Below the pieces are notes generated by a model. That model was not told the origin of the DNA. It did not search any database and was given only the letters and a program-made list of their open reading frames with translations. From NCBI RefSeq assembly GCF_003852525.1, contig NZ_QAJL01000001.1, positions 1,811,268 to 1,875,267 of the forward strand: a stretch of DNA of 64,000 bases. The letters run 5' to 3'. Numbering within the stretch: position 1 is the first letter of the stretch; each line of letters opens with the position of its first letter. The translations under genes were made by a program, and so were the position numbers. Of this stretch, positions 1-8,530 are shown piece after piece. This DNA is from Pedobacter sp. KBW06 (GTDB taxonomy: Bacteria; Bacteroidota; Bacteroidia; Sphingobacteriales; Sphingobacteriaceae).

Positions 1-1512
1 TATAACGATGACAATTCCTTTTTTAAGATCGGAGGATATCATGGAGAGCCATTCAGAGGTGGTGGATGGGGCAATGCCAATTACTGGGGTGGCTACTGTA
101 ACCACGGAAATATACTCTTTCCAACCTGGCACCGCGTTTACCTGTACAGACTGGAGCAGGCTTTACAAAGTATCCCGGGCTGTCAGGATGTGGTTTTACC
201 ATACTGGGATGAAACCGACGAAAGCAGCATTCTCTATGGAATTCCATCTTGCCTGACCGATGAATATTTCGTTCTTGACGGCAACAAGATCGATAATCCA
301 TTACGTTCCTATGTCTTTCCAAGGAACATTACCGACAACATCAGTCCGGATCCCCAGGCAGATTATTCCAAACCTAAAAACTACGAAACCAAACGTTATC
401 CGCTATCTGGTCTGATGGGACCGCAGGATATTGCAGCCACGCTTGCACACAATGCGAAGTTCCCAAATTATGACGACAATGTTAAAACACTCAATAACAA
501 CATCAAAGACTGGCTGAATTCTCATATCGTAGTGAACAACGTGACCATTCCGACCAATCTGGTTCAGAAGTTCAAAGATTGCCTGGATGCACCCAACTAC
601 ACCGTCTTCTCAAATACCAGCTCTGCTGCCGAATGGAATGAGGAACGCCAGACGATAGATCCGCTCACCGGCAAACCAATCGCTAACGATCCCAACTTTA
701 AGCCTGTTGTTCCTCTGGAATCACCACATAACAGCATCCATCTCGCTGTTGGAGGCTGTGACATCCCGGTGTATAACCAGTCGCCCATTCAGGGGGCTAA
801 CGGGGATATGGGCGAAAACGATACCGCCGCTCTTGATCCGATCTTTTATTTTCACCATTGCAATATTGACCGCGTGTTCTGGCTATGGCAGAAAAAACAC
901 GGCGCTACAGATGCGCTGGAGATCATCCCGGAATATCCCGGAACAAACACCATTGACAATCAGGGGCCTACACCAGGGTTTGCACCAAATACCTGGTTAA
1001 CACTGGACAGTCCGCTGGAGCCTTTTAAAAAGAACCCAACAGATTACTACAACTCAAATGATTGCGTCAATATTGAAACACAATTAGGCTATACCTATAG
1101 TCAGGGTTCCATGGATGACCATGCAAACCTCTTTATGGCAGAAAAGAAAGACGACTTCCCGAGCAAAGTCATCAAAGTCAGCAAAATCAATAAAGCACCG
1201 ATCAGGGGCTCCTTTACCGTATCAGCATTCATGAATGTGAACGGAGAAAAGCTTCACCTGGGAACAGAGGCCATACTAAGCCGCTGGAATTCACAGTTCT
1301 GTGCCAATTGTCAGACACACCTGGAAGTAAAAGCATTCTTTAAACTTCCGGTAATAGAAAACAAACTGTTTTCCGCACTGAACGAGAACCCTTACGAACA
1401 TGTGGAAATTGAAATACATGGAAGAGATGGATTCATCAACGGCACCAATAAAAACAAGCTGTTAAATACCATGGAAAAACCAGTTACCGGATTCAATCTG
1501 GAAATTATTTAA
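1..1512 (+). CDS. Tyrosinase (type 3 copper oxidase), 5'-truncated by window edge
   Basis: The reading frame is open from the first base, so the N-terminus lies outside the window and 503 residues are visible. Both copper sites are present. CuA has His14, His35 and His44 (the last in a PTWHR motif). CuB has His243 and His247 in an HNSIH motif and His286 in DPIFYFHHCNID, which fits the D-P-x-F-x3-H-x3-D signature. Tyrosinases hydroxylate monophenols and oxidise o-diphenols to quinones. The roughly 200-residue C-terminal region after CuB has two cysteines in a CANC motif (nt 1303-1314) and may be the shielding or caddie-like domain common in bacterial tyrosinases; that part is inference. A perfect hairpin follows the stop. 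Phenol oxidase against catechol oxidase cannot be told apart from this reading. Confidence 0.9.
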   Translation, partial: YNDDNSFFKIGGYHGEPFRGGGWGNANYWGGYCNHGNILFPTWHRVYLYRLEQALQSIPGCQDVVLPYWDETDESSILYGIPSCLTDEYFVLDGNKIDNPLRSYVFPRNITDNISPDPQADYSKPKNYETKRYPLSGLMGPQDIAATLAHNAKFPNYDDNVKTLNNNIKDWLNSHIVVNNVTIPTNLVQKFKDCLDAPNYTVFSNTSSAAEWNEERQTIDPLTGKPIANDPNFKPVVPLESPHNSIHLAVGGCDIPVYNQSPIQGANGDMGENDTAALDPIFYFHHCNIDRVFWLWQKKHGATDALEIIPEYPGTNTIDNQGPTPGFAPNTWLTLDSPLEPFKKNPTDYYNSNDCVNIETQLGYTYSQGSMDDHANLFMAEKKDDFPSKVIKVSKINKAPIRGSFTVSAFMNVNGEKLHLGTEAILSRWNSQFCANCQTHLEVKAFFKLPVIENKLFSALNENPYEHVEIEIHGRDGFINGTNKNKLLNTMEKPVTGFNLEII

Positions 1513-1550
1513 TCCGGATTTAGCCCGCAGTGCCGGCTACAGAATTCATG

Positions 1551-1580
1551 GAAGGCAGCATTATTGCTGCCTTCTTCATT
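1551..1580 (+). terminator. Intrinsic terminator after tyrosinase
   Basis: A perfect 10-bp stem (GAAGGCAGCA with TGCTGCCTTC) and a 4-nt loop (TTAT) is followed by a short pyrimidine-rich tract, TTCATTT. It starts 38 bp after the tyrosinase stop. Confidence 0.7.
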
Positions 1581-1640
1581 TGGCTTCTGCTGAAGCCTGG
1601 TGAAAGTGTTGATATTTCAAAAGCGACAAGAAATGAGCCC

Positions 1641-1673
1641 AACAAAAAAAGCAGCCGAAGGAACTCCGGCTGC
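1641..1673 (-). terminator. Probable intrinsic terminator for the AraC-type gene
   Basis: A 7-bp stem (GCAGCCG with CGGCTGC) is preceded on the plus strand by AACAAAAAAA. Read on the minus strand this is a GC-rich stem followed by seven T residues. It lies about 220 bp beyond the stop of the minus-strand regulator at 1891-3072. Confidence 0.5.
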
Positions 1674-1890
1674 GACGTTGAGCGCGTCATATATGTAAGA
1701 TTTGATAACTACCGTTTTCGATGTCCAGACAAAAAGCTCCCCCCAGCGCTTTTGCCTTTGACGACACTAAATACCGCAAAATAAAATGAAGCCGCAACCG
1801 GTTATGGTTTCAAAAACCGAATATGAAACAAGATAGAAACTGGAAATACTCCAAAAAAGAGTGAGAAAAAATTAAATAAAAATATGACTA

Positions 1891-3072
1891 TCAGACTGTT
1901 AAATACCTTTTCAGATATTCACTCGGACTCACCCCCTCTTTCTTCTTAAACACATTGAAAAATGTTATCCTTGAGTTAAATCCCGCCATATTTGCCAGGC
2001 CTTCTATGGAATAACGTTCCAGAATATTCTTCTCCAGAAGGTCTTTTGCATAGTCAACACGGTAATTATTGATCAACTCATTAAAATTCGTTTCGAACTT
2101 CCGGTTGATCAGCGTAGACAAGAGCTTGGGAGAAACATCGATCTTTTTCGCAAAATCAACAATGGTAATTCCCTTATTCAAAAAGACCTGCTCTTCATGT
2201 AAAGCATACCTGATTTTTTCCAGTAAAAGACCGGTGTCTTTGATTTCAGCCATTACCGGATTTTCCACTGAACTTGTTTTAACGACAGGTTCTTCTTCAG
2301 CAACTTTTTTGTCTGCCTCCTTATTGAAGTATCCATAAACCCGTTCAGGATTGAAATTAATGTACAGGTTAAGGCAGAGGATGCCCAGTGTACCAATACT
2401 GGAAAAAATAAGCTTGGCACCAGACAGGTGGCTCTGATTCTCACCAAAATAACAGGCAATCATGTAAAAGAAGTTACTGATGGCCACCGCTCCCATTAAA
2501 ACCAAAGAAATAAACAGCCAGTTCCCCAGCTTTTCTTTACTGATCAGGGTCATCAGCTGAGGACGGAGTTTTCTCACCAAATAGACGCAATAGGAAAAAT
2601 AAACCAGTTGTAATACGAGCCTGAAGAGGTAATGAAAAGAGATCGGAATCAGTCCTGAGCCTACATAATACAGTAAATTCTTATTCAGGAAGATCGTTTT
2701 GGCAATCTCCTGTTTTTCCTCAAAAGACAGGAGATAAAAAGGAATTAAATCCAGCAGATGAACCGCTGCCGGAATAAAATGCAGGTAATCCGCATTTTTA
2801 AGCCCGTTTATATTCATCAGGGAATTCCTGATATAAAAGTAAAAAAATGGTGCATTTAAATACATCATCGGACTCATGCTGCGAAGCGAATGCGGATGGT
2901 CAACAATATACCCGTTCTCAAACCATAAAAAGTACACCAACAGGGAAATGTTATAGCAAAAGAGTGAGATCCCGAGCATCTTATTTTTCAAATATGGATT
3001 CTCAGGTTTAAAGATTAATGTAAGACTATTGATAGTAGAAAGTGAGAGTAAAATAATGCACAGTAGGTTCAT
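1891..3072 (-). CDS. Membrane-anchored AraC-family transcriptional regulator
   Basis: This 393-residue protein has a hydrophobic N-terminal half with about seven predicted membrane helices (roughly residues 1-225), a charged linker (about 245-275), and a C-terminal AraC-type double helix-turn-helix (about 285-390). The second helix-turn-helix carries the typical SIEGLANMAGFNSRITFFNVFKK-like recognition pattern and ends in a SPSEYLKRY-like motif. This architecture is common in Bacteroidota. The family is thought to sense a membrane or envelope signal, but the ligand is unknown. The ATG start at 3072 gives a sensible hydrophobic N-terminus. It is divergent from the LysR gene with 146 bp between them. 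Confidence 0.85.
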   Translation of the reverse strand: MNLLCIILLSLSTINSLTLIFKPENPYLKNKMLGISLFCYNISLLVYFLWFENGYIVDHPHSLRSMSPMMYLNAPFFYFYIRNSLMNINGLKNADYLHFIPAAVHLLDLIPFYLLSFEEKQEIAKTIFLNKNLLYYVGSGLIPISFHYLFRLVLQLVYFSYCVYLVRKLRPQLMTLISKEKLGNWLFISLVLMGAVAISNFFYMIACYFGENQSHLSGAKLIFSSIGTLGILCLNLYINFNPERVYGYFNKEADKKVAEEEPVVKTSSVENPVMAEIKDTGLLLEKIRYALHEEQVFLNKGITIVDFAKKIDVSPKLLSTLINRKFETNFNELINNYRVDYAKDLLEKNILERYSIEGLANMAGFNSRITFFNVFKKKEGVSPSEYLKRYLTV

Positions 3073-3218
3073 TACAGCAAGAGATCAGAGGGACTGCAAT
3101 GTTATCAAAAAACTAACGCTTCCACAACAGCTACTTTCATGATAATTCAAATATTAATTCCTACATTAATCTCAAAAAATGATTCAGAACACCTATATAA
3201 ATCAGGATTAGTAATTAC

Positions 3219-4091
3219 ATGAACACCAATGATTTCAAAATATTTGAGGCGGTAGCTGCACATGGCAGTTTCACAAAAGCTGCAGAGGCCACTTTCACCG
3301 TACAATCCAATGTAACCGCGAGGATCAAAAGCCTGGAAGAAGAGTTCGGCGTTTCCCTGTTTACCCGAACCAGAAAGGTACAGCTCACCGCTGCCGGCGA
3401 AACGCTTATGCATTATTGTAAACAGATCAGTCAGCTGATTGAAACTGCGAAAAGAGAACTATCCGGCAATGATCAGCTCATTGGCCATTTAAAAATAGGT
3501 TGCATTGAAACCACCATGGCCTTAAAAGTTCCGGGGCTGATTCAACGTTTTAACACGACATACCCGGACATTGAACTGGAATTTAAGGCAGCCATGTCTC
3601 CAGCCTTAATCCATGAAGTAATGAACTATAAACTGGATGCCGCCTTTATCACCGCACCAATTACACTTCCTGATCTGGAACAGCAACTGATCAAAGAAGA
3701 ACAGCTCGTGATTGTCAGTTCCGGTAAATACGAAACACTGAATGAGATCCTGCAGGACCCACAGGTTAGGATCATCGTCTTTGAACAGGGCTGTGTTTAC
3801 CGGGCAAGACTGGAATCCTGGCTAAGTTATCAGGGGATCATCAATTATAAAAGCACCATCGTGAACTCCCTGGAAGGCATCATCAATTTTGTAGAAGCAG
3901 GCCTGGCCATTACCATTCTGCCCCTGGAGCTGATCGAACAATATTATCCAAACAGAAAGCTGAGGACCTTTTCCATCGGTAAGGAACTGGGCAGCACAAC
4001 GACCATGCTCATTTACAGAAAGAACAGAAATCAGGATCCGCTTTTACAGGCCTTTGTAGGCATGTACTCCTCAGATCCTGACATTTTATAG
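3219..4091 (+). CDS. LysR-family transcriptional regulator
   Basis: This 290-residue protein starts with a winged helix-turn-helix (residues 1-60), recognisable from FEAVAAHGSFTKAAEAT and the following SLEEEFGVSLFTR pattern. A linker helix and a two-lobed effector-binding domain (about 90-290) follow. LysR proteins usually activate a divergent gene in response to a small molecule. The divergent neighbour here is itself a regulator, and the downstream gene converges, so no target is obvious. Length and domain order are typical for the family. Confidence 0.9.
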   Translation: MNTNDFKIFEAVAAHGSFTKAAEATFTVQSNVTARIKSLEEEFGVSLFTRTRKVQLTAAGETLMHYCKQISQLIETAKRELSGNDQLIGHLKIGCIETTMALKVPGLIQRFNTTYPDIELEFKAAMSPALIHEVMNYKLDAAFITAPITLPDLEQQLIKEEQLVIVSSGKYETLNEILQDPQVRIIVFEQGCVYRARLESWLSYQGIINYKSTIVNSLEGIINFVEAGLAITILPLELIEQYYPNRKLRTFSIGKELGSTTTMLIYRKNRNQDPLLQAFVGMYSSDPDIL

Positions 4092-4104
4092 GTTTTCATT
4101 CCGA

Positions 4105-5445
4105 TTACACCAACAGTCCTATTCTTGCCAGTTTATTCCTGTAGGTGTTCATGTATTTATCCCATTCGGCCTGATGTGCCGGTTTGTGATACAATAACTG
4201 CGCATAGTCAAACGCTTCCCGGCTGCAATGATTGGCGAAGATGGTATCCAGATGGCTGATGCCCGCATCTATCACCTTTTTGATCACTGCAGTTTTGCTG
4301 AGGTTATTTTCGGTACAGGCCTTATCCAGCCATAAACCTTTCCCGAGCATGACATATTGTACCAGTAAATCTTCTGTGATCAATGCTGCAGGCACATCAT
4401 TGATATCCGGTTGTGTACGGCTGTTGCTGAAGACCGTGACAATGAGTTCTTCGGTAAGAAATTGGGCCGGAATAAACTGCAGCATCGTTCCTTTTAATGC
4501 TGCTGCCATACAAAGCTCCGGACTGATCAGTCTTTCCGGTATTTCCCTTATCGCAAAACCATCTTTTAGCACCAACTCCTGGCACAATGCTGCTGTAATG
4601 TATTTTTCAGGAACAAAAGGCAAGGCATAAAAGCTCTTTTGTAAAACCTGAAGGCACAATTCTTCCGTTTTATATTCCAGAGGAACACGCTTCAAGTTGC
4701 GGTAGTTTTCTGCCGTCTTTTTTCTCCAGTATGCCGCGTCTTTAAGTGTTCCTGTCTGCCCCTTTAATACAAATTCTCCGTTCTCCAGATCCATCCGCAA
4801 CTCCTCGAAAGTTTGGGTTAAAGGGTTGTCTAAATGCCTGGCCAGTTCTTTTGAAAAAAAATATTCTTCAGTCGCTTCATCTTCGTAACCCTCGTTTTCT
4901 TCAGGATGGTCGGCTGCCCTGTCGTGATAATAAAACAGCTCATTTACATGTTCTTTGAGATAGGTATTGTGATCATTTGCGATAAATACAGGGGCATAAA
5001 TGGCTCCCTCACATGCAAAATGCCCATGATTGTAATCTGTCATGACCACTTCGGCACCGTTTACATCTCCATTGACAATCACATAAGCTCCGCCAAGTAA
5101 CATACTCTGACAGCTTACATTTCCGCCCACATATACAAATGGACCATAATCCCCTTCTTTGTTGATCAGGCAGCCCTCACAGCTGAGGTTTCCGTTGATC
5201 AGCAGGCCTTCTATCCTGGCATCCGCATTTAGCTTTCCGGCTATCAATGTCTGAGCAAGCCATTTTTTCACCTCATCCTCAAACACATCCAGGTAAAAAT
5301 GTCCGGAGACATGCACATCGCCCGTTGCCAATAAAAAATAATCATCTTCATTCCAGTCCTCATACAAATTAAAGCCTTCATACTGTTTTAAAAACGGATA
5401 TCTGCTGATGACCTCTCCAATCGGAACTAAGCTAAAAAAATACAT
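4105..5445 (-). CDS. Unrecognised protein: beta-helix-like N-terminus, helical repeat C-terminus
   Basis: I do not recognise this 446-residue protein. It has no signal peptide. Residues about 40-155 contain short glycine- and valine-rich repeats (for example LIAGKLNADARIEGLLINGN and VYVGGNVSCQSMLLGG) that resemble the stacked strands of bactofilin or polymer-forming proteins. Residues about 255-375 contain four or more repeats of the type LCLQVLQKSFYALPFVPEKY (length about 25-30), reminiscent of DUF4116-type helical repeats. Such families occur as scattered cytoplasmic proteins in Bacteroidota, and some accompany secreted toxins as immunity proteins; that link is speculation here. The ATG at 5445 is the only sensible start. 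Confidence 0.7.
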   Translation of the reverse strand: MYFFSLVPIGEVISRYPFLKQYEGFNLYEDWNEDDYFLLATGDVHVSGHFYLDVFEDEVKKWLAQTLIAGKLNADARIEGLLINGNLSCEGCLINKEGDYGPFVYVGGNVSCQSMLLGGAYVIVNGDVNGAEVVMTDYNHGHFACEGAIYAPVFIANDHNTYLKEHVNELFYYHDRAADHPEENEGYEDEATEEYFFSKELARHLDNPLTQTFEELRMDLENGEFVLKGQTGTLKDAAYWRKKTAENYRNLKRVPLEYKTEELCLQVLQKSFYALPFVPEKYITAALCQELVLKDGFAIREIPERLISPELCMAAALKGTMLQFIPAQFLTEELIVTVFSNSRTQPDINDVPAALITEDLLVQYVMLGKGLWLDKACTENNLSKTAVIKKVIDAGISHLDTIFANHCSREAFDYAQLLYHKPAHQAEWDKYMNTYRNKLARIGLLV

Positions 5446-5598
5446 TGCTCTTATTTTAAATCACGAAAGTATTGAAAAAATGTAAAGACCGGCACCTTAT
5501 ATTTTTATAAGCAGGCATCCTCTCTTTTTATAAATAAAGAAAACGAAAATCCCCGTCATTTGTTTAATTTGTCATTCATACCATCGAAAACAAATCCT

Positions 5599-6060
5599 AT
5601 GGAAACCAGGAAAACACCCCATGTAGAAGCGCAAATGCTCATCAGAAAGCCTGCAGCAATCGTTTTTAATGCATTTATTGATCCGGAGCTCACTAAAAAT
5701 TTTTGGTTTACCAAAGGGAGCGGCAAACTTGAAACCGGAAAAAGCATCACCTGGGAGTGGGAAATGTATGGTGTTTCCAGCACCGTGTTTGTCAGGGAAA
5801 TCATTACAGACAGAAAGATCTCGGTAGATTGGGACCAGTATTCCACCATTGTCGACTTTGAGTTTGAGCCAATGGGCGATGAAGCCACCTATGTAAAAAT
5901 CACACAATATGGTTTCCGGACTACCGGAGATGAATTACTGGCAGAGATCAGTGGGGCAAGCGGAGGTTTCACAACTGTAGTAGATGGACTTAAAGCCTAT
6001 CTGGAGCATGGCATCAACCTGAACCTCATTGCCGACAAATTCCCTAAAGGAGTGAAATAA
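5599..6060 (+). CDS. SRPBCC-family protein (AHSA1-like)
   Basis: This is a 153-residue START/Bet v 1-like protein. Near the N-terminus it has the characteristic IRKPAAIVFNAFIDPELTKNFW pattern (split here as IRKPAAIVFNAF and IDPELTKNFW), and it closes with a long C-terminal helix (TTVVDGLKAYLEHG). Members of this Pfam family, named after the Hsp90 activator Aha1, bind hydrophobic ligands or polyketides; most bacterial ones are uncharacterised. The open frame extends 13 codons further upstream to a TTG, but the ATG at 5599 fits the usual domain start and was chosen. It is divergent from the unrecognised gene at 4105-5445. Confidence 0.8.
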   Translation: METRKTPHVEAQMLIRKPAAIVFNAFIDPELTKNFWFTKGSGKLETGKSITWEWEMYGVSSTVFVREIITDRKISVDWDQYSTIVDFEFEPMGDEATYVKITQYGFRTTGDELLAEISGASGGFTTVVDGLKAYLEHGINLNLIADKFPKGVK

Positions 6061-6111
6061 AAGCCCGGAGCATTACAATCATCACCTCCATCCGCGGCAG
6101 CTTTACCAGGC

Positions 6112-6150
6112 AAAAAAAATCCTGCCCCGGATAGGAGCAGGATATTTTCA
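6112..6150. terminator. Bidirectional intrinsic terminator
   Basis: A 7-bp stem (ATCCTGC with GCAGGAT, at 6119-6125 and 6137-6143) is flanked by an A-run on the left and ATTTTC on the right. It sits between the converging SRPBCC and GH29 genes and could end transcripts from both sides. Confidence 0.65.
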
Positions 6151-6159
6151 GTTAAAAGA

Positions 6160-7488
6160 TCAGGTCATTTTAATTGTCCATGCGTATTTGCAGGGAAGCT
6201 GGGCAGGTAGTTTGATCACTACATCATTTCCTTTTTTGCTCCAGACCAATGGTTCTTTAACACCAAGCATATAAATTTTTGATCCTTCTTTTGGCTGAAC
6301 CGTTTTGAGCAGCAGCTCATTGTTGTCGGCCTTATTGAAGATCGCATACGTAAATTTGCCATTATTACTTTGGGTAAACTTAATGTGTTCCCCTTCTTTA
6401 TAGTTTTTCCCTCCTTTGGTGGCATAAATGGCTTCTTTGTTTACTTTGAGCCAGTCGCCCATTTCTGTCAGCCTTTCCACACTCGGGCCGGGAATTAGTC
6501 CTTCAGCAGAGGGGCCTACATTTAACAGGTAGTTTCCTCCTTTGGAGGTAATGTCTACCAGGTTGTCAATTAAGGTCTGCGCAGACTTCCAGTTATGATC
6601 CGCCTTTACATATCCCCAGTTGTTATTGATCGTCATACAGCTTTCCCAATAATCCTGTCCTGCTCCGGCCAGAATCTCCTGCTCCGGAGTATCATAATCG
6701 CCTGCAGCATCTTTATATTTCTTAACGCCCTGCATGCCGTCGCGGCCTTTTCCTACCCTGTTGTTGATGATCAGGGAAGGTTTAATATTGCGCAGGTAAT
6801 TGTAAAGGTCTTTGCCTTGTGCCTCTGTCCATTCCGGAATCCATTCTCCGTCGAACCACAGGATTGCAGGATCATATTTTCTGATCAGCTCTGCCAGCTG
6901 TGGCTTTAAATACTCTTCCCGGTATTTAGCGAAATCAGGGTTAACTGTATGCTGATGGATGGAGCCTTTTGACATTGCATCCGGCTGATGCCAGTCCATA
7001 ATAGAATGATACAAAGCAAACTTAATCCCCGCAGCTTTACAGGCATCAGACAGTTCTTTTAAGATGTCTCTTTTAAAAGGAGAAGCATCCATAATGTCGT
7101 ATTTGGTCACATTACTGTCCCACATGCTGAAACCATCATGGTGTTTTGAAGTGATCACAATGTATTTTACCCCTGCATTTTTCGCGATGTTGACCCATTG
7201 TTTCGCATCAAACTGCTGAGGGTTAAACTGAGCGGCATATTTCTCATATTCCGCAGTTGGAATTTTATGGGTTTCCATAATCCACTCTGCTCCTCCACCT
7301 TTACCATTGTATTCCCCGGCAGGAACCGAATAAATGCCCCAATGGATAAACATGCCAAAAGTGGCATCGTCCCACCATTGCATACGCTTGGTCTTGACTT
7401 CTTTTGATTCTTCGAGGTAGTTCTTCTGGGCAAAGACCGCAGAGGAAAGAAAGATCATTAAACTGATCATCAGGATGTTTTTTTTCAT
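6160..7488 (-). CDS. GH29 alpha-L-fucosidase, secreted
   Basis: This 442-residue protein has a clear signal peptide ending near residue 20 (SSAVFAQ). The GH29 catalytic barrel runs from about residue 30 to 340 and includes FGMFIHWGIYSVPAGEY, the TSKHHDGFSMWDS segment, and the putative nucleophile Asp213 in LWFDGEW. A C-terminal beta-sandwich (about 350-442) follows. The enzyme removes terminal alpha-L-fucose with retention of configuration, probably in the periplasm. No SusC/D genes lie next to it, so it is a stand-alone hydrolase. Linkage preference (alpha-1,2 against 1,3/1,4) cannot be read from the sequence. Confidence 0.93.
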   Translation of the reverse strand: MKKNILMISLMIFLSSAVFAQKNYLEESKEVKTKRMQWWDDATFGMFIHWGIYSVPAGEYNGKGGGAEWIMETHKIPTAEYEKYAAQFNPQQFDAKQWVNIAKNAGVKYIVITSKHHDGFSMWDSNVTKYDIMDASPFKRDILKELSDACKAAGIKFALYHSIMDWHQPDAMSKGSIHQHTVNPDFAKYREEYLKPQLAELIRKYDPAILWFDGEWIPEWTEAQGKDLYNYLRNIKPSLIINNRVGKGRDGMQGVKKYKDAAGDYDTPEQEILAGAGQDYWESCMTINNNWGYVKADHNWKSAQTLIDNLVDITSKGGNYLLNVGPSAEGLIPGPSVERLTEMGDWLKVNKEAIYATKGGKNYKEGEHIKFTQSNNGKFTYAIFNKADNNELLLKTVQPKEGSKIYMLGVKEPLVWSKKGNDVVIKLPAQLPCKYAWTIKMT

Positions 7489-7664
7489 ACTTGTTTAATT
7501 GGCTATAGTAAAGATAGTTGCAATATGATTTACTAATTCTGAAATCCTGTCAAATGATTAAGCGAAATTGGCAATAACCAGGAGGATTTGTTTTTCTGAT
7601 GACAGTCAAATATGGTTAAACATTTAGTTTTACATTTTCTTCTGAATAACAAAATTTATATCAA

Positions 7665-8360
7665 ATGAGATCGACACAGAAAACTTTTTTAATCTATGGT
7701 GTGAGTAAAGGCTTAGGGAAAGCCATATTTAATCAACTGCCTGCCGCGGAAGATCAGGTATTTGGTGTATCCAGAACAAAGCCCGATTTTTTGGATGCGG
7801 AAAACAGCAGGAAGATCTGGGTCAAGGCTGACCTTTCAGCTCCAAAAAGCGCCGGAGAGGCCATTAAACATAGGATTGGTGCAGCAAAGATTGATTACCT
7901 GATTTACAATGTAGGCATCTGGGAAGAAACCGCCTTCACTGAAAATTACAATTTCGAAGCATTGGCCATCACTGAAATAGAGGCCATCATTCATACCAAT
8001 ATTACCTCCCTCCTTTTATCTGTACAATCCTTCTTACCCAACCTGAGAAAGTCTGAAAATGCAAAGATCATCTTTATCGGTTCCACCCTTGGTTTGCCAA
8101 ACCACAATAAACAGGCAGTCGTCTTTTCTGCGGCAAAGTTTGCATTACGCGGTGTGGTTCATTCTTTAAGGACACACCTCAGAAAGGACAGCATTGGCAT
8201 CACCACACTTAACCTGGGCGATCTGGCCACTGATCAGGAGAGCCCAACGATGATCCCGCTTTCCGATGTCATCAGTGCGTTGAGATTTGTTATCAATACC
8301 AGTCCTAAAACCTGCATTAAAGAAATTGATATGCCGGCCATGCAGGATGCAGACCTTTAA
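7665..8360 (+). CDS. Short-chain dehydrogenase/reductase-like protein with altered active site
   Basis: This 231-residue protein has the SDR Rossmann fold. The nucleotide-binding GVSKGLGKA motif sits near residue 12, an NVG version of the NAG motif near residue 85, and a catalytic-type serine in FIGSTLG. Where the family carries the catalytic Y-x-x-x-K, this protein has FSAAK (nt 8129-8143), so the tyrosine is replaced by phenylalanine while the lysine is kept. The rest of that helix (KFALRGVVHSLRTHL) is typical. It may therefore be catalytically weak or a nucleotide-binding non-enzyme. The neighbouring genes give no pathway context. Confidence 0.85.
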   Translation: MRSTQKTFLIYGVSKGLGKAIFNQLPAAEDQVFGVSRTKPDFLDAENSRKIWVKADLSAPKSAGEAIKHRIGAAKIDYLIYNVGIWEETAFTENYNFEALAITEIEAIIHTNITSLLLSVQSFLPNLRKSENAKIIFIGSTLGLPNHNKQAVVFSAAKFALRGVVHSLRTHLRKDSIGITTLNLGDLATDQESPTMIPLSDVISALRFVINTSPKTCIKEIDMPAMQDADL

Positions 8361-8389
8361 ATTTCGAGGTAAAATCAACTGCCGGAAAC

Positions 8390-8521
8390 TAAAGACCAGC
8401 TCATCAAACTAAAGACGAGCTCATAAAGTTAATCCGGCAGGATGTTTTAAAATTGTACAAATCGGAACCATTTCATTTGCGTATATTTATATAGACCATC
8501 TTTTATTTATACAGACCATCT
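8390..8521 (+). promoter_or_regulatory. Four-copy direct repeat array upstream of LytTR gene
   Basis: Four copies of the 12-mer TANAGACSAKCT start at 8390, 8410, 8490 and 8510. Each pair is spaced exactly 20 bp, and the two pairs are exactly 100 bp apart. The last copy ends 10 bp before the ATG of the LytTR gene. Two half-sites about two helical turns apart on one face of the DNA is the known binding mode of LytTR domains, so this is a likely (auto)regulatory site. The first pair is also enclosed by an inverted repeat, CTGCCGGA and TCCGGCAG. Confidence 0.6.
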
Positions 8522-8530
8522 TTAACCGAT

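Larger units (their letters stand above)
1513..1890. other. Convergent intergenic region, 378 bp, no gene
   Basis: This region lies between the converging tyrosinase and AraC-type genes. It holds the two hairpins listed separately. A short open frame on the plus strand runs through both hairpins and has no recognisable protein features, so it was not called. Confidence 0.6.

Noticed and set aside
1530..1784. 84-codon open frame on the plus strand after tyrosinase
   Set aside because: It runs through two hairpins that look like terminators and has no family-like composition.
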